A DNA stretch of 64,000 nt from Charina bottae (taxonomy: Eukaryota; Chordata; Lepidosauria; Squamata; Charinaidae), in contig JALMGJ010000012.1 of the NCBI GenBank assembly GCA_023362775.1, positions 20,907,501 to 20,971,500 on the forward strand, given 5' to 3'. A model generated the notes under the pieces. The model made no database searches and was not told where the DNA came from. It was given only the letters and a program-made list of their open reading frames with translations. How positions within the stretch are numbered: position 1 is the first letter of the stretch; every line of letters starts with the position of its first letter. Of this stretch, positions 53,285 through 63,866 are shown piece by piece. The position numbers were made by a program, and so were the translations under genes.

Positions 53285-55086
53285 TTCTGGGCAATATTTC
53301 ATTCTGGATCCCCTTGCTGGGCCAACATCTATTCTGGATGCTGGGCAACATTCACCTCTCAAGAAACAAGACAATGGAGGTGGTGAAATGCAGCTGAATG
53401 TGTTGGTTAGAAATCAGACAAGAGACTACAGGCACATCAGCATTCAGGACAATGCTTGCTTGCATAGTGCCACTGTGTTTGGTGTCAGCTGAGATTTCCA
53501 ATACATTCCCTTTTCCGGTCCTGGAGAAAGGGAATATTTCATTCTTGTCTCTGTTGCTGATTTCACGGCACAGTGCATTAAACATCTCTTTGTTTTCCTA
53601 CAAATCATTCACCAGATGGTATATAGCAATTGTCCCATAAGACAAATTAATTTTGCATTAATTGTAGCTCAGAAAACCGGTAGTACATAATATTTTCCAA
53701 GCATATTGAGAAGAGAAAAATGCCTACTCCTATTATTTACTCAGCTGGATTCTTTTTTTAACCACACGGCTATGTGCTTCAGTTTGAAAAATTAGTCCCC
53801 TGATCAGGAAGGGCAAAAAAGCTAAATAAAATTATATTGTATTTTTTTTTTTACTGAAAATGGTCTCTTAGCCCCAATTAATGAACCCTCCCCAAAAGGG
53901 GCAAAAAGTTTAGCCCTGTTCAGTCTCTGGAATTATTTTGCAAAACTAATTCCAGCTGTTGCTGTCTATTTTCTCTGAGCAACTGTGAAATAACAGCACC
54001 TTTTCTCTACTTTCACTCATGCGAAATGGATTGGGCCCAGAAGGAATGAAGTCATAATAAGTACAGGAACCCAATATGGACATGATATCTAATACTTCCC
54101 ACCTAAAAAACAAACCTGTCCTCGTGTATCTGTCCAAAAATAATGCTGTTGACCCAAACTGATTATTATACAAGCACAATTTTCTATTCTGTATCATATT
54201 TACAATACGGACTATGCTGGGTTTTGTGCAATTGAAATTTATGTAATTGAAAGTTGTGCAACTTTCTGGAGGAAATTTTGCTCTCAAGGAGCCAGCATTC
54301 AGCTTTTAAAACTACAGTGGAAAACTCAAGTATGAGATCCAACTGTCTAAGAGCCAGCTTTCTTTAACATTGTATGGGATGGAGGTAGCTGAGAAAGGGG
54401 TCAGAGGCTGGCTAGAGTTCAGCATACTGGGGCCCACAAGGGAAATAGGAATAAGCTACACGAGGTTTTGAAACAGGAAAGCATGCACAGACAGGAATTG
54501 CCATCCTAGACTGCATTACAGGGAAGCAGTTCGAGAGAGACAACTAATGGAAGTAATGGGATTGCTCAACTTGGCTTTCGGATAAGTGGGGATTTTCCAG
54601 TGTGGGTCACCATATCAGGAAAATAAATAGAATGGAAACAATACAGAGAAGTTTATAAAAAAGGTTTTGACACCAGGAAATGGACTGTGTAAGCGGGCAG
54701 CAAACTGATGTCTGTGGGTCCTTTTTAAGAGCAGGGAAATGAACTTTCCTTTCATCCTTGCCAACTTGGTGATTCCATCCATCCATGCAACGGGGAAGAT
54801 AAAGGTATTAGGAGAATTTGTGTTAAAAGCTTCATGGTGAAACATTCTACAGAAGAGAAAGGGAATTGGCCATTAGCAATAAAGGCTGTGGGCTCCATCT
54901 TACTGGATCTGAGGATAATTAATTAATTAATTAATTAATTAATTAATTAATGCTGGTTCATAGATCATAGACTCATGGGATTTTTTTTCCTACTTTTTTT
55001 AAAAAGCTGTCAAGCCTAACACCTCTCACTGCATCTTGTAGTAGCAAAGATCCTATCTTTGTTTTTTGGTTGATTTTGTTGTTGTT
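53285..55086. other. Single-copy AT-rich DNA, one conserved-element candidate
   Basis: No gene is recognised. 53575-53720 has clustered homeodomain-like motifs (taattttgcattaattg). A (TTAA)n microsatellite lies at 54916-54951 and T-runs near 53843 and 54981. Confidence 0.45.
54916..54951. repeat. (TTAA)n microsatellite
   Basis: Nine self-complementary TTAA-type units. Confidence 0.97.
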
Positions 55087-55292
55087 CCTTCAAGTCAGTC
55101 TTGACTCCTGAAAGTCCCTGCAGTTTTCTTGGCAAGGTTTTTGGGAAGTGGTTTGTCATTGCCTCCTTCTTAGGGCTGAGAGAGAGTGACTAGCCCAAGG
55201 TCACCCAGTTGGCTTCGTGCCTAAGGTGGGATTAGAACTCATGGTCTCCTGGTTTCTAGCCCGGTGCCTTAACCACCACACCAAACTGGCTT
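55087..55292 (-). mobile_element. tRNA-derived SINE with L2-like tail
   Basis: The reverse strand has head 'gtggttaaggcaccgggct', the body 'gggtgaccttgggctagtc' and tail 'ggcaatgacaaaccacttcc' to 'gtcaagactgacttgaagg'. Confidence 0.9.
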
Positions 55293-55529
55293 TCTTGTTA
55301 GGCATTGCTTAATGAGGTGCTTTATTTTGGGCTGTCCTAGAGATGCCAAATTAACTTAACCTGCCTATGCTACTGTAGCATTTGACGAGGAAACGGTAAA
55401 TAGATTAACCAACCTCTTATGCATAATGGCCTCTGAATTATTCTTCTGCTCAGTAACTACCCTCTTCTGGATTAGGGATGGAGTTTTGATTTAGGCTCAC
55501 AGATTCCTCTTTGCATTGGAGGAATCACT
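55293..55529. other. Single-copy DNA, nothing recognised
   Basis: A short interval with no feature seen. Confidence 0.4.
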
Positions 55530-55663
55530 GCAGGTAGAGTTGGGGAAAGAAACTAAGCCCACGAAAACGTTGAACAAGCTTTGAGTTTGGCTTTGAGAAA
55601 ACATGATGGAGGAAGTAGGGCAAGATAGCGCTCTTCAAATACTTGAATGGTGGTCTTGTAGAA
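55530..55663 (+). mobile_element. CR1-like LINE, first piece
   Basis: 'aatacttgaatggtggtctt' is in a CR1 context. The copy is interrupted by a hAT element and resumes at 55875. Confidence 0.6.
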
Positions 55664-55866
55664 CAGGGGTCCCCAACCTGTGGGCCATGATTGGCTCCCG
55701 CCTGCAAACCCCACCCTCCGGTGCACGTGATTGGCTCCCGCCTGCAAACCCCGCCCCCCGGTGCACGTGATTGGCTCCCGCCTGCAAACCCCACCCCCCT
55801 GGTCCGTGGAAAAATTTTCTTCCGCGACCGGTCCCTGGTGCCAAAAGGGTTGGGGACCGACCGCTG
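55664..55866 (-). mobile_element. Non-autonomous hAT transposon (CAGGGGTCCCCAACC family) nested in CR1
   Basis: The ends are CAGGGGTCCCCAACCTG and GGTTGGGGACCGACCGCTG. The TSD ttgtagaa is perfect (55656-55663 and 55867-55874). Three CCAAT/GC-box units lie on the minus strand (attgg near 55690, 55730 and 55770). Confidence 0.93.
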
Positions 55867-55874
55867 TTGTAGAA

Positions 55875-56110
55875 GATCAGTACCTGTTTGCTCTTGTTTC
55901 AGAGTCAGGACACAAAATAATGGATTTAAGTAATGGGAAAGAAGACTTGACTGAAAAAACTTCCTAACAGTAAGACCAGAGTGGAGGGGGGGCTCTTTTT
56001 CACTGAATGCATTCAAGCAGAGGATCAACACAACCTTGGGGACACTTTAATTTGGATTCCTGCACTAAATAAGTGGTTGGACTCAAAGGCCCCGTCCAAT
56101 TCCACAATTC
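55875..56110 (+). mobile_element. CR1-like LINE, second piece
   Basis: 'gatttaagtaatgggaaaga', 'cttcctaacagtaagacca' and 'ggactcaaaggccccgtcc' follow CR1 in order. Confidence 0.75.
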
Positions 56111-56468
56111 CAGAGAAATTGCTGCAGCTGGTTAAATTAACATGCCAAATTCACCCTGATTTTTAGCCTGTGTAGAAACCTTTCTGTGGTCTCTTCTGCC
56201 CTCTAATGGTTAACTTTAAAAAACTTTTGGCTCCACATTAAGCAGCTGGGAGTTCTTTGGAAATACATTCGTGATTATTTTAAGAGAGGTGATTTTAGAG
56301 CCCTTTTTGACTCCTTTGGCAAGACTTAACTTTAATCTGTACTTGGCCTTGAAACAGAGAACTATATGATAGCTATCAGGTCAATGGTTGAATGCCAACA
56401 AGGTACGTATTGTACACACAAGATAGTATCTCCTTTGGAAGATAAATTCTTGGAAGAGAAATTCTGCT
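56111..56468. other. Single-copy DNA, nothing recognised
   Basis: No feature seen. Confidence 0.45.
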
Positions 56469-56476
56469 CTTTAGAG

Positions 56477-56608
56477 CAGTGTTTCTCAACCTTGGCAACT
56501 TTCAGATGTGTGGACTTCAACTCCCAGAATGCTGGCTTCAATGCTGGCTGGGGAATTCTGGGAGTTGAAGTCCACTCATCTGAAAGTTGCCAAGGTTGAG
56601 AAACTCTG
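56477..56608. mobile_element. Palindromic hAT MITE (CAGTGTTTCTCAACC family)
   Basis: The TSD is ctttagag/ctctagag (56469-56476 and 56609-56616, one mismatch). The arms differ mainly by a small central insertion of 'gctggcttcaat'. Confidence 0.92.
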
Positions 56609-56872
56609 CTCTAGAGTCTTTTCTGCTATGCTGGAGCACAGCCTGGAGAGGGCTAGTGCAGAAGGTGGAAAGGCCATCCAGGTTAAAAACTTCAAAGGGG
56701 GGAATTAATTTCTTTCTTTATTAAATTTATACCCTGCCTGTTGTTCAGGATCTCAAGAGAGCATACATAGTGCTCCATCCCCCTCCTTAGGTAAATCTTT
56801 CCATTTTTCTAAAACTTTCATCATTTTTCTTCCATTCCTCATCCATCTTGGATTTTTCAGTTGCTATTTACT

Positions 56873-57192
56873 TAGGCTGACCATATTTCAGGATGGCAAA
56901 ACGGGATGGGGTCTTATGTAATATTCCGTATTCATGAAAAAGTCAGGGGTCCCTGCCCCCGGTCCGCGCGACTGGCTCCTGCCTGCAAACCCCGCCCCTG
57001 GTCCGCGCGATTGGCTCCCACCTTCAAACCCCGCCCCCGGTCCGTGCTCCGGCTTAGATCCTCCTTCCACGCCATTCCCGCCGGGTTTGAAAAATGGGTC
57101 AAAATTGAGATTTTTATGAAAACGACAGGACGGTTGAAAAATGCTTAAAAAACGGGACTGTCCTGTTCAAAACAGGACGTATGGTAAGCCTA
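56873..57192. mobile_element. hAT-like transposon with TAGGCTgACCATA ends
   Basis: The left terminus taggctgaccatat and right complement taggcttaccatac form the TIRs. The 8-bp flanking repeat tatttact is perfect (56865-56872 and 57193-57200) but lacks the central TA common elsewhere. The interior contains two to three units of the GC-rich 'gattggctcc...accccgcccc' array, otherwise typical of the CAGGGGTCCCCAACC family. Confidence 0.85.
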
Positions 57193-57200
57193 TATTTACT

Positions 57201-57756
57201 CCACCAAGAAGTCATTGAATAAGAGAATCCGTCTTTGTTTCTGCGTGGCTGGTGTACTTTGGTCTTCTTACAACAGTCCGGGGTTGGGAGTGGATTTGCT
57301 ATTCTTCTCAAGAAGCATTCTGAGAATTCCGTGGAAGAATGAAATCACATTGAAGGTGTGACCTTTTTCTTTTTATAGCTGCATGAACTGCACTTACCAA
57401 ATGATCAAGACATCTTGATCATGTTACAGCATCACCTGGAAAAAAATACTTTGCAAATAAACAATGACATCAAAATGGAAGGCTGAGCCATTTCTTCCAG
57501 AGACAAGGAAAAATGTCTTTTATTTTGGAAAATGTATATGCTCAGGCTGCATATGTTCTACCTGAATTCTGTCTGTTTATATTTGAATAACTTTGAAGAG
57601 AAGCAGAGATGTTACAATCTCTTATTTAAAGAAGGGTAAGTACTGAGTTGGACAGAATTTATGGAACACTTGTAAACCCACATTCTTCATACATAAAAGA
57701 CAGCAGGCTGGCACAGGAACAAGGCTGAAGATTTGGAAGGCACCTTAAAGGTCATT
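57201..57756. other. Single-copy DNA, nothing recognised
   Basis: AT-rich. No gene or repeat is identified. Confidence 0.45.
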
Positions 57757-57965
57757 TGGCCTAGTGGTTAAGGCACCGGGCTAGAAACTGGGAGACCGTG
57801 AGTTCTCGTCCTGCCTTAGGCACAATGCCAGCTGGGTGACTTTGGGCCAGTCACTCTCTCTCAGCCCTAGGAAGGAGCCAATGGCAAACCACTTCTGTAA
57901 ATCTTGCCAAGAAAACTGCAGGGACTTGTCCAGGCAGTCTCCGAGAATAGGACACGATGGAATGG
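57757..57965 (+). mobile_element. tRNA-derived SINE with L2-like tail
   Basis: Head 'cctagtggttaaggcaccgg', body 'gggtgactttgggccagtc' and tail 'cttgccaagaaaactgcag'. The first few bases of the head are missing. Confidence 0.9.
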
Positions 57966-58632
57966 ATTAAAAACAAAAACCAAAAAAAACCCCTCATGCA
58001 CAAAATTTACTGCCACAACACTTCTAACCTGTGTCATCCAGGATTAGTGGAATCCTCCTGGGAATCAGACGGAACACTAAATATAGATCTAAACAAGTAA
58101 CTGTGAATCACAGAGCCAGTTTGGGGCTACGTGGAATTTATTCTAGCAAGCCACTTGACTATAACCCTTCATGGTTACTTATCAACACTAAATTTAGAAT
58201 ATTAAAAGTGCAGACCTACACAGACTTTTCTGAGGAGAAAGTTCCACTGAACTTAATTCTTATTTCTGAGTAGACATGGGTAGGACTGCACTGATAAGAA
58301 CAAAACTCCAGCCAAAGTTAATTACTTTTAACGTCTCACATTTGTTCCACTGGCAGAATTAAATAACTAAATTTCTAAATTTCTTAAATGGCCTGAATTA
58401 CTCTTATGCATGTATTAACCCTAATACAATTGGGTGTATTAGGATCAGGTCTATATTTGCTCTATGCTTATGAACCCTTTTTGCTACTGAAACAACAAAA
58501 TTGGCATAAGTGTGAAAGTCAGTTCTCACACAGCCAAAGTAAAGAACATAATACTAGATCAGGCTGGTACCAAACCAAGGAACAGATGGAAACTATATTT
58601 CCTACTGAAATGAGACTCCTTCCCAGTCCTTT
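57966..58632. other. Single-copy DNA, nothing recognised
   Basis: Frames of 80-96 codons have no recognisable motif. The 96-codon frame runs into the following SINE. Confidence 0.45.
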
Positions 58633-58858
58633 AGAAAGCCAGTCTGGTGCAGTGGTTAAGGCACCAGGCCAGAAACTGGGAGACCGTCAGTTCTAGCCCG
58701 ACCTTAGGCATGAAGCCATCTGGGTGACTTTGGGCCAGTCACTCTCTCTCTAGCTCTAGGAAGCAGGCAAGGGCAAACCACTTCTGAAATCTTGCCAAGA
58801 AAACTTCAGGGACTCGTCCAGGCAGTCACCAGGAGTCAACACTGACTCTAAGGTACAC
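58633..58858 (+). mobile_element. tRNA-derived SINE with L2-like tail
   Basis: Head 'gtgcagtggttaaggcacca', body and tail 'cttgccaagaaaacttcag' through 'gtcaacactgactctaagg'. Confidence 0.9.
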
Positions 58859-59144
58859 ACCCATCGCCTAGACCTTTAGGTGGAGTAGGTGCAAGAAAGC
58901 AGTGCAAGAAATCTGAGTATTGATTTATTATAAATAGATCTTGCATTAGATAGTTAGCAATTGCTAGAATTCTTTCATAATGGCTTCTTAGCCTATTTAT
59001 AATTAAACTCCCTACCAGAAGTTCCTAGATTCTTGTATGTCTGTTTAATTGGTTCCAGGCTAGCCTGCTGGAGCTATGAAAATAGTTTTCAACTGACCAA
59101 AATTACCATGGCTTCTGTTTATTTGGTATTATAACTCACACACT

Positions 59145-59785
59145 CTACATGGGGCTACCCTTGAAGAGTATCCGGAAGCTCCAACTGGTCCAGAATGCGG
59201 CCATGCGAAGTTATTGATGCCGTAAAATCGGCGCATGTGACACCTCTGCTGTGTGAGCTGCATTGGGTACCAGTTTGCTTCCGGGTCCAATTCAAGGTGT
59301 TGGTTATCACCTTTAAAGCCCTACATGGCATGGGACCAGGTTACCTGAGGGACCATCTCATCCTCAGGACATTGACCTGCCCCACCCGGTCATGCAGAGA
59401 GGGCATGCTACAGACCCCATCGACTAAAGAATTCCATCTAGCAGGGTCCAGGAGGCGTGCCTTCTCTGCAGTAGCGCCTGCCCTTTGGAATATCTTGCCC
59501 CCGGAGCTGAGGCGGGTTTCCTCACTCCCGACCTTCCGGAAAAACTTGAAGACCTGGTTCTGCCGCCTTGCTTGGGATGGGAATGTCAACAGTTCCTCCT
59601 GGGGCTGGCTGCTCCCATGATGCCCTCCTTGGTATTAACATCCATCGCCCTTGGATTTTATATTTATTTATTGATGATGATTTTGTATTGTATTTTTATC
59701 CTTGTTTTTATTGTGAACCGCCCAGGGTCTCCCGATTGGGGGAGATGGGCGGTAATATAAGTTTGAATAATAAATAAATAAAATA
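59145..59785 (+). mobile_element. L2-like LINE, 3' part
   Basis: It holds the C-terminal coding region, then a 3' end with 'attgtgaaccgcccagggt', 'gggggagatgggcggtaat' and a tail of AAATA units. The family (L2 or a close CR1-group relative) is inferred from the peptide and tail. Confidence 0.85.
59195..59620 (+). pseudogene. L2-like ORF2 C-terminal remnant (141 codons)
   Basis: The frame contains LHWVPVCFRVQFKVLVITFK, ALHGMGPGYLRDHL, RRRAFSAVAPALWNILPPEL and LPTFRKNLKTWF, in the order expected for the extreme C-terminus of L2-group ORF2 proteins. The reverse transcriptase core lies upstream and is missing. The first Met is internal to the family sequence. The unbroken frame suggests a relatively young copy. 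Confidence 0.85.
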
Positions 59786-60003
59786 ATTTATTCTGGCAGT
59801 AATGGGGCCAGGAGAAATAAATTCTACCTTCAATATGCTAGATATCTTCTCCCAATACAATAAAGCCCCACCTTGAATACACTACAAATCTTGTTCAGCC
59901 AGCTCCTATTTTATTCCAGGTGCTTCTTTTGCTTATGTGCTAAAATCATGCTTTCTAAAATTAAAAAAATAAGATGAGATTATGGGGTTAGTATCCAACA
60001 CCA
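59786..60003. other. Single-copy DNA, nothing recognised
   Basis: No feature seen, apart from the SINE TSD tatccaacacca at 59992-60003. Confidence 0.45.
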
Positions 60004-60338
60004 GGGGGCGTGGTGGCTCAGCGGGTAAGACGCCAGGCTTGTCGATCGGAAGATCGCAAGTTCGGAGGTTCGAATCCCTAGCCCTGCGTGCGGAGTGAGC
60101 TCCCGCACTCGCCCCAGCTCTTGCCAACCTAGCAATTCGAAAGCATGCAAATGCAAGTAGATTAACAGGTACCACTTCAGTGGGTAGGTAACAGTGTTCC
60201 GTGCGTGTCATGCAGCCACATGACCGTGGAAGCATCTTTGGACAACGCTGGCTCTTCGGCTAACAAACGGAGAAGAGCACCGGCCCCTAGAGTTGGACAC
60301 GACTGCACAAATGTGCGGGGAGAACCTTTACCTTTACC
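60004..60338 (+). mobile_element. Sauria-type SINE with 12-bp TSD
   Basis: A complete copy from 'gggggcgtggtggctcagcg' to the ACCTTT tail. The TSD is tatccaacacca/tatccaacgcca (59992-60003 and 60339-60350, one mismatch). Confidence 0.96.
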
Positions 60339-60350
60339 TATCCAACGCCA

Positions 60351-60984
60351 ACCTTTTTTTCATTTAAATAAAAATATCTATCTACCACTGGGGCAGGGGG
60401 GCGGGAACAGTAAGTATTAAAGGCAAATGTAACATTAAAAGGCAATTTAAAAAATCTAATAAAGAAAAGCAGATTTGAAATCTCATGATCTTTGCTGAAG
60501 TGATTACATCAACATTTTACAAAATACATTAATCCTAGTTATGTTGCAAAATCCAAAGCGTGAAAGAAATGGATACTTGCAAGGAGGAGGAAGAGAAGAG
60601 TGTAAATGTAGAAATACAGTTATGATAGCCTTCTCCAGACTGGGACCCTCTGGAGGTGTCTGAGTCCAATTCTTATTAATTCCAGCCAGTCACAATCAAA
60701 TGGGGCAGTTGCCAGATGTATATACACTAGGCTTTGGACCTCACACAAGTACAGCATCACTTTGCTATGGACTTTCTTCAGGCTTCGTGTGAGCTTGAAA
60801 AAAAAGTTGCTGCTGCTTTAAGGTGCTGATTCATAATACAACCCTTAAAGCAGCCACAGCTTTTGTTGCAGAAGCCTGAAAAAAAGACACAGCTGCTTTA
60901 ATATACAGCAAAGATTATTGTACTCCTGCAAGTTCTGTCTGAAGCACTTTTGAGTCATTTCTAAAGCACGCACAGACTTAATTT
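60351..60984. other. Single-copy DNA, nothing recognised
   Basis: Two stretches near 60790 and 60880 share 'aaagcagc' and 'gcttta' words. No structure is resolved. Confidence 0.4.
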
Positions 60985-61495
60985 AAGTTCATTAATTAAT
61001 TAATTAATTAATTAATTAATTCAATTTATGTAGCTGCCCATCTCAGACCAGTGACTCTGGGCGGCTAACAATAATAAAAGCAATCAAACCATTAAAACTA
61101 TACAGAAAATTAAATATAAATACAGCCAAGAGATCTTAAAAACCATCGGTGTTACCACAACCATGTAACGGGGCCCTTTGCACAATCGGGGCCCCAGGCC
61201 CAGGCACAAAGCCAGGTCTTCAAGGCCTTCCGAAAAGCCAAAAAGGTCGGGGCCATCCTAATCTCAGGAGGGAGGGTGTTCCAGAGGGCAAGTGCCACGG
61301 CAGAAAAGGCACGTCTCCTGGTCCCCACCAGCCAACATTCCTTGGCAGACGGGACCCGGAGCATGCCCATCCTGACGGACTGGATTGGATGGGTAAAAAC
61401 AACTGGGAAAAGATGGCCCCTCAGGTAACCCGGTCTCAAGCCATGAAGGGCTTTAAAGGTGACAACCAGCACCTTGAATTGCACCTGGAAACTTT
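60985..61495 (-). mobile_element. L2-like LINE, 3' part, reverse orientation
   Basis: It has an (ATTA)n tail (60991-61020), then 'actctgggcggctaacaat', then a coding region on the minus strand. It is the same family as 59145-59785, more diverged. Confidence 0.85.
61152..61484 (-). pseudogene. L2-like ORF2 C-terminal remnant (110 codons)
   Basis: It encodes QFKVLVVTFKALHGLRPGYL, RRRAFSAVALALWNTLPPEI and LAFRKALKTWL. These align block by block with the frame at 59195-59620, including the double Arg before AFSAVA. It is truncated at both ends. Confidence 0.85.
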
Positions 61496-61785
61496 ACCTG
61501 TAATATATGTGGTAGATCCATGAGCAGCAAACAAACCAAGAAACCTCTACTGAATGATCTTTTCCTGAATCATTCAAACTAGAATTTCAACTTTGGAACA
61601 AACTAACAGATAACATTGAGTTGAAGTTGCTTTTCAATTCTAATTGGTTGTGAAGCTAATAATCACGTTTTCTTGGTTGTAACAAAATTGGAAACTGTTT
61701 TAATTCGATGCTCTCCAACTGAATTGCAAAAATGAGGAATGAAGGGGCTATATGTGCCGAACAAATATTTGTGCCTTATCATGAA
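61496..61785. other. Single-copy DNA, nothing recognised
   Basis: No feature seen. Confidence 0.4.
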
Positions 61786-62018
61786 GAGAGCCAATCTGAT
61801 GTCGTGGTTAAGGCACTGGGGTAGAAACTGGAAGACGGTGAGTTCTAGTCCCGCCTTAGGCACGAAGCCAGCTGGGTGACCTTGGGCCAATCACTCCCTC
61901 TCAGCCCTAGGAAGGAGGCAATGGCAAACCACTTCTGAAAAACCTTGCCAAGAAAACTGCAGGGACTAGTCCACGCAGTTGCCAGGAGTCAAGAGTTACT
62001 TGAAGGCACAAAAAAAAT
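61786..62018 (+). mobile_element. tRNA-derived SINE with L2-like tail
   Basis: The most complete copy of this family: head 'gtcgtggttaaggcactggg', box B-like 'gagttctagtcccgcct', body and tail 'ccttgccaagaaaactgcag' through 'cttgaaggcacaaaaaa'. Confidence 0.93.
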
Positions 62019-62270
62019 CATGGTTTGTTAAGTCGTGATTACTGATTGTCCAAGGCCATCAAGGTCTTAAAACTAATGAAAGGATTTTGAATACAACAGA
62101 GGGAAGCTATTTAATTGAATGCACTCTCAGTTCATGTAGCACTAATCATCAATGATTGTGCCAAATACTTAATCTGAGTAGTAAAGCTTTTTTTTCTAGA
62201 TTTACATCACTGGTATCCAGAGGGATGGTGGATCAAATCATCAACATGGGTAAGATGGTGGATGCAGAAT
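62019..62270. other. Single-copy DNA, nothing recognised
   Basis: No feature seen. Confidence 0.4.
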
Positions 62271-62562
62271 TGTGATGCAAGCCCCAACTCTTTTGTTTTC
62301 ATGGTATGTGGGAAAAACCTTGGGAGACTGGGCAAAGAGAGGCTGCCAAGGGAACGGTCAGATAAGAGACAGCATAGCCCGTGACTGGATAGTGGGCAGG
62401 GAAAGAGGCTCAGAAGAGACCCTCCCTAGTTTCTCGGGCTGTAAAGGAGAGGAGGGGGAGAGTATTTCAGACTTGCAAGATTCTGTCAATGTAGCTTTGC
62501 AATAAAATAGAATTAGCTCAACTGGTTGTGATTCCTATCTGGTTTACCCAACAAGGCTGACA
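62271..62562 (+). repeat. LTR-like repeat (possible solo LTR)
   Basis: It runs from tgtgatgcaag to aaggctgaca, so it has TG...CA ends. It includes 'acttgcaagattctgtcaat', an AATAAA at 62501-62506 and 'ggttgtgattcctatctgg'. Two partial relatives are at 14740-14870 and 19235-19420. No matching TSD flanks it, so the ends are provisional. Confidence 0.5.
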
Positions 62563-63608
62563 TTTGTACACACTGGCAACATACAAAAAGGGCAGAGCTG
62601 GCATTGCGATGCCAGATCTGCCTTCTTGCCTGCTTTGATCTCCCCCTCTGCCAATGCTGCTGTTGTGCACAATAAACAGATGGGTTGGGATCTGACAACA
62701 TACTGTACTAAGACATACACACAAATCCCAAAATAAACCCTAAGCAAGTGTAGCATGTAATTTGAATCTGCTAGTTTCTGCTAGGACTAGTTAAGTGTGT
62801 TGTCTGAACAGAGTTTCAAGTTACATTTAGAAGTAGGAAGAAATTGCATTAATAACTTGAAGAGTGCTGCACATTATCCTGGATCTAATATTGCATTCAT
62901 GTTAACCATAGCTGGGAAATAAACCATGGCTGGTGAGCTTCACAGAGCATGTGAAACCAAAACCAAATAAATCCCATTACGGCACAGTATGTGCACCCAG
63001 CCTGTTTCAAAAGAATCAGCTTCTACTTCATGATTTAACAGTAGAATGAAGGTAGGGAAACTATCCCATGGCGTTAAGCAGATGCCACAGATAACTCTCA
63101 TTGAGATGAAACAGACTTGTAGAACTGGGAGTATTTGAAAAACTAAAGTATGTGATACCAAGAAGAATTTATAACCTTATTTAGGCAGGTATCACCAGGC
63201 TAAAAATTTCCATTAAGGGGTCTAGCAAGAGTTCAGCCTGTTCGTTTGATAGATGAGAATGAGATTTTTCTGTAGTAATTTAGGAGATCCTGACAAATAT
63301 AAATATCTGACACCCATAAAACTGAAGATGCTCTTTCTGGTAGAACCGTGCATTAATTTTTGAAAAAGGCATTTATAACTTTGCTCCTAGTTATGAACCT
63401 ACTTGCAAACAATTTAAAAGATAAGAATGTGATTCTGGTTCTGGAACCAGCTCTCCTACAGAGTTGGGGTTTTCACTTCATTCCTTCCTGCCCAGTCAAA
63501 TGATATTTCTATTCTCTCAGAAGGTACATTCCTAAAAATGTGCAACATACAGCAGGAATTCATGGCTGTAAAGCTTTGAAACTTTGTCACAGCCACTCTT
63601 TGGCCATT
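62563..63608. other. Single-copy DNA, nothing recognised
   Basis: No repeat or exon is identified. 62880-62960 has the 'aaccatgg...ggtgag' words of the dispersed family. Confidence 0.45.
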
Positions 63609-63616
63609 ATTTAATG

Positions 63617-63858
63617 CAGAGCTTTCCAAACTTTTCCTGTTGGTGACACACACCAACGGCGGTGGCGGTGGCGCGGCAATGCGCGTGGCGGCGGTGTGCA
63701 GGTGTGTTGCACGAAACCCGGAAGTGCTGATGGCGTGCCGCCGCTGCCGCATGCAGCAACAGCGGCACACCATCAGCACTTCCAGGTTTTCGCGCAACAC
63801 ACCTGCACACTGCAGGTGACACAGTACTGTGTCGCGACACACAGTTTCGAAAGCTATG
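63617..63858. mobile_element. Non-autonomous hAT transposon (CAGAGCTTTCCAAAC family, CpG-rich)
   Basis: The ends are CAGAGCTTTCCAAACTT and GTTTCGAAAGCTATG. The TSD is atttaatg/ttttaatg (63609-63616 and 63859-63866, one mismatch). acccggaagtg lies at 63716-63726 and a mirrored cacttccaggt near 63777. The 128-codon minus-strand frame over it is artefactual. Confidence 0.9.
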
Positions 63859-63866
63859 TTTTAATG

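Noticed and set aside
62272..62505. 77-codon plus frame
   Set aside because: It lies inside the LTR-like repeat and has no known motif.
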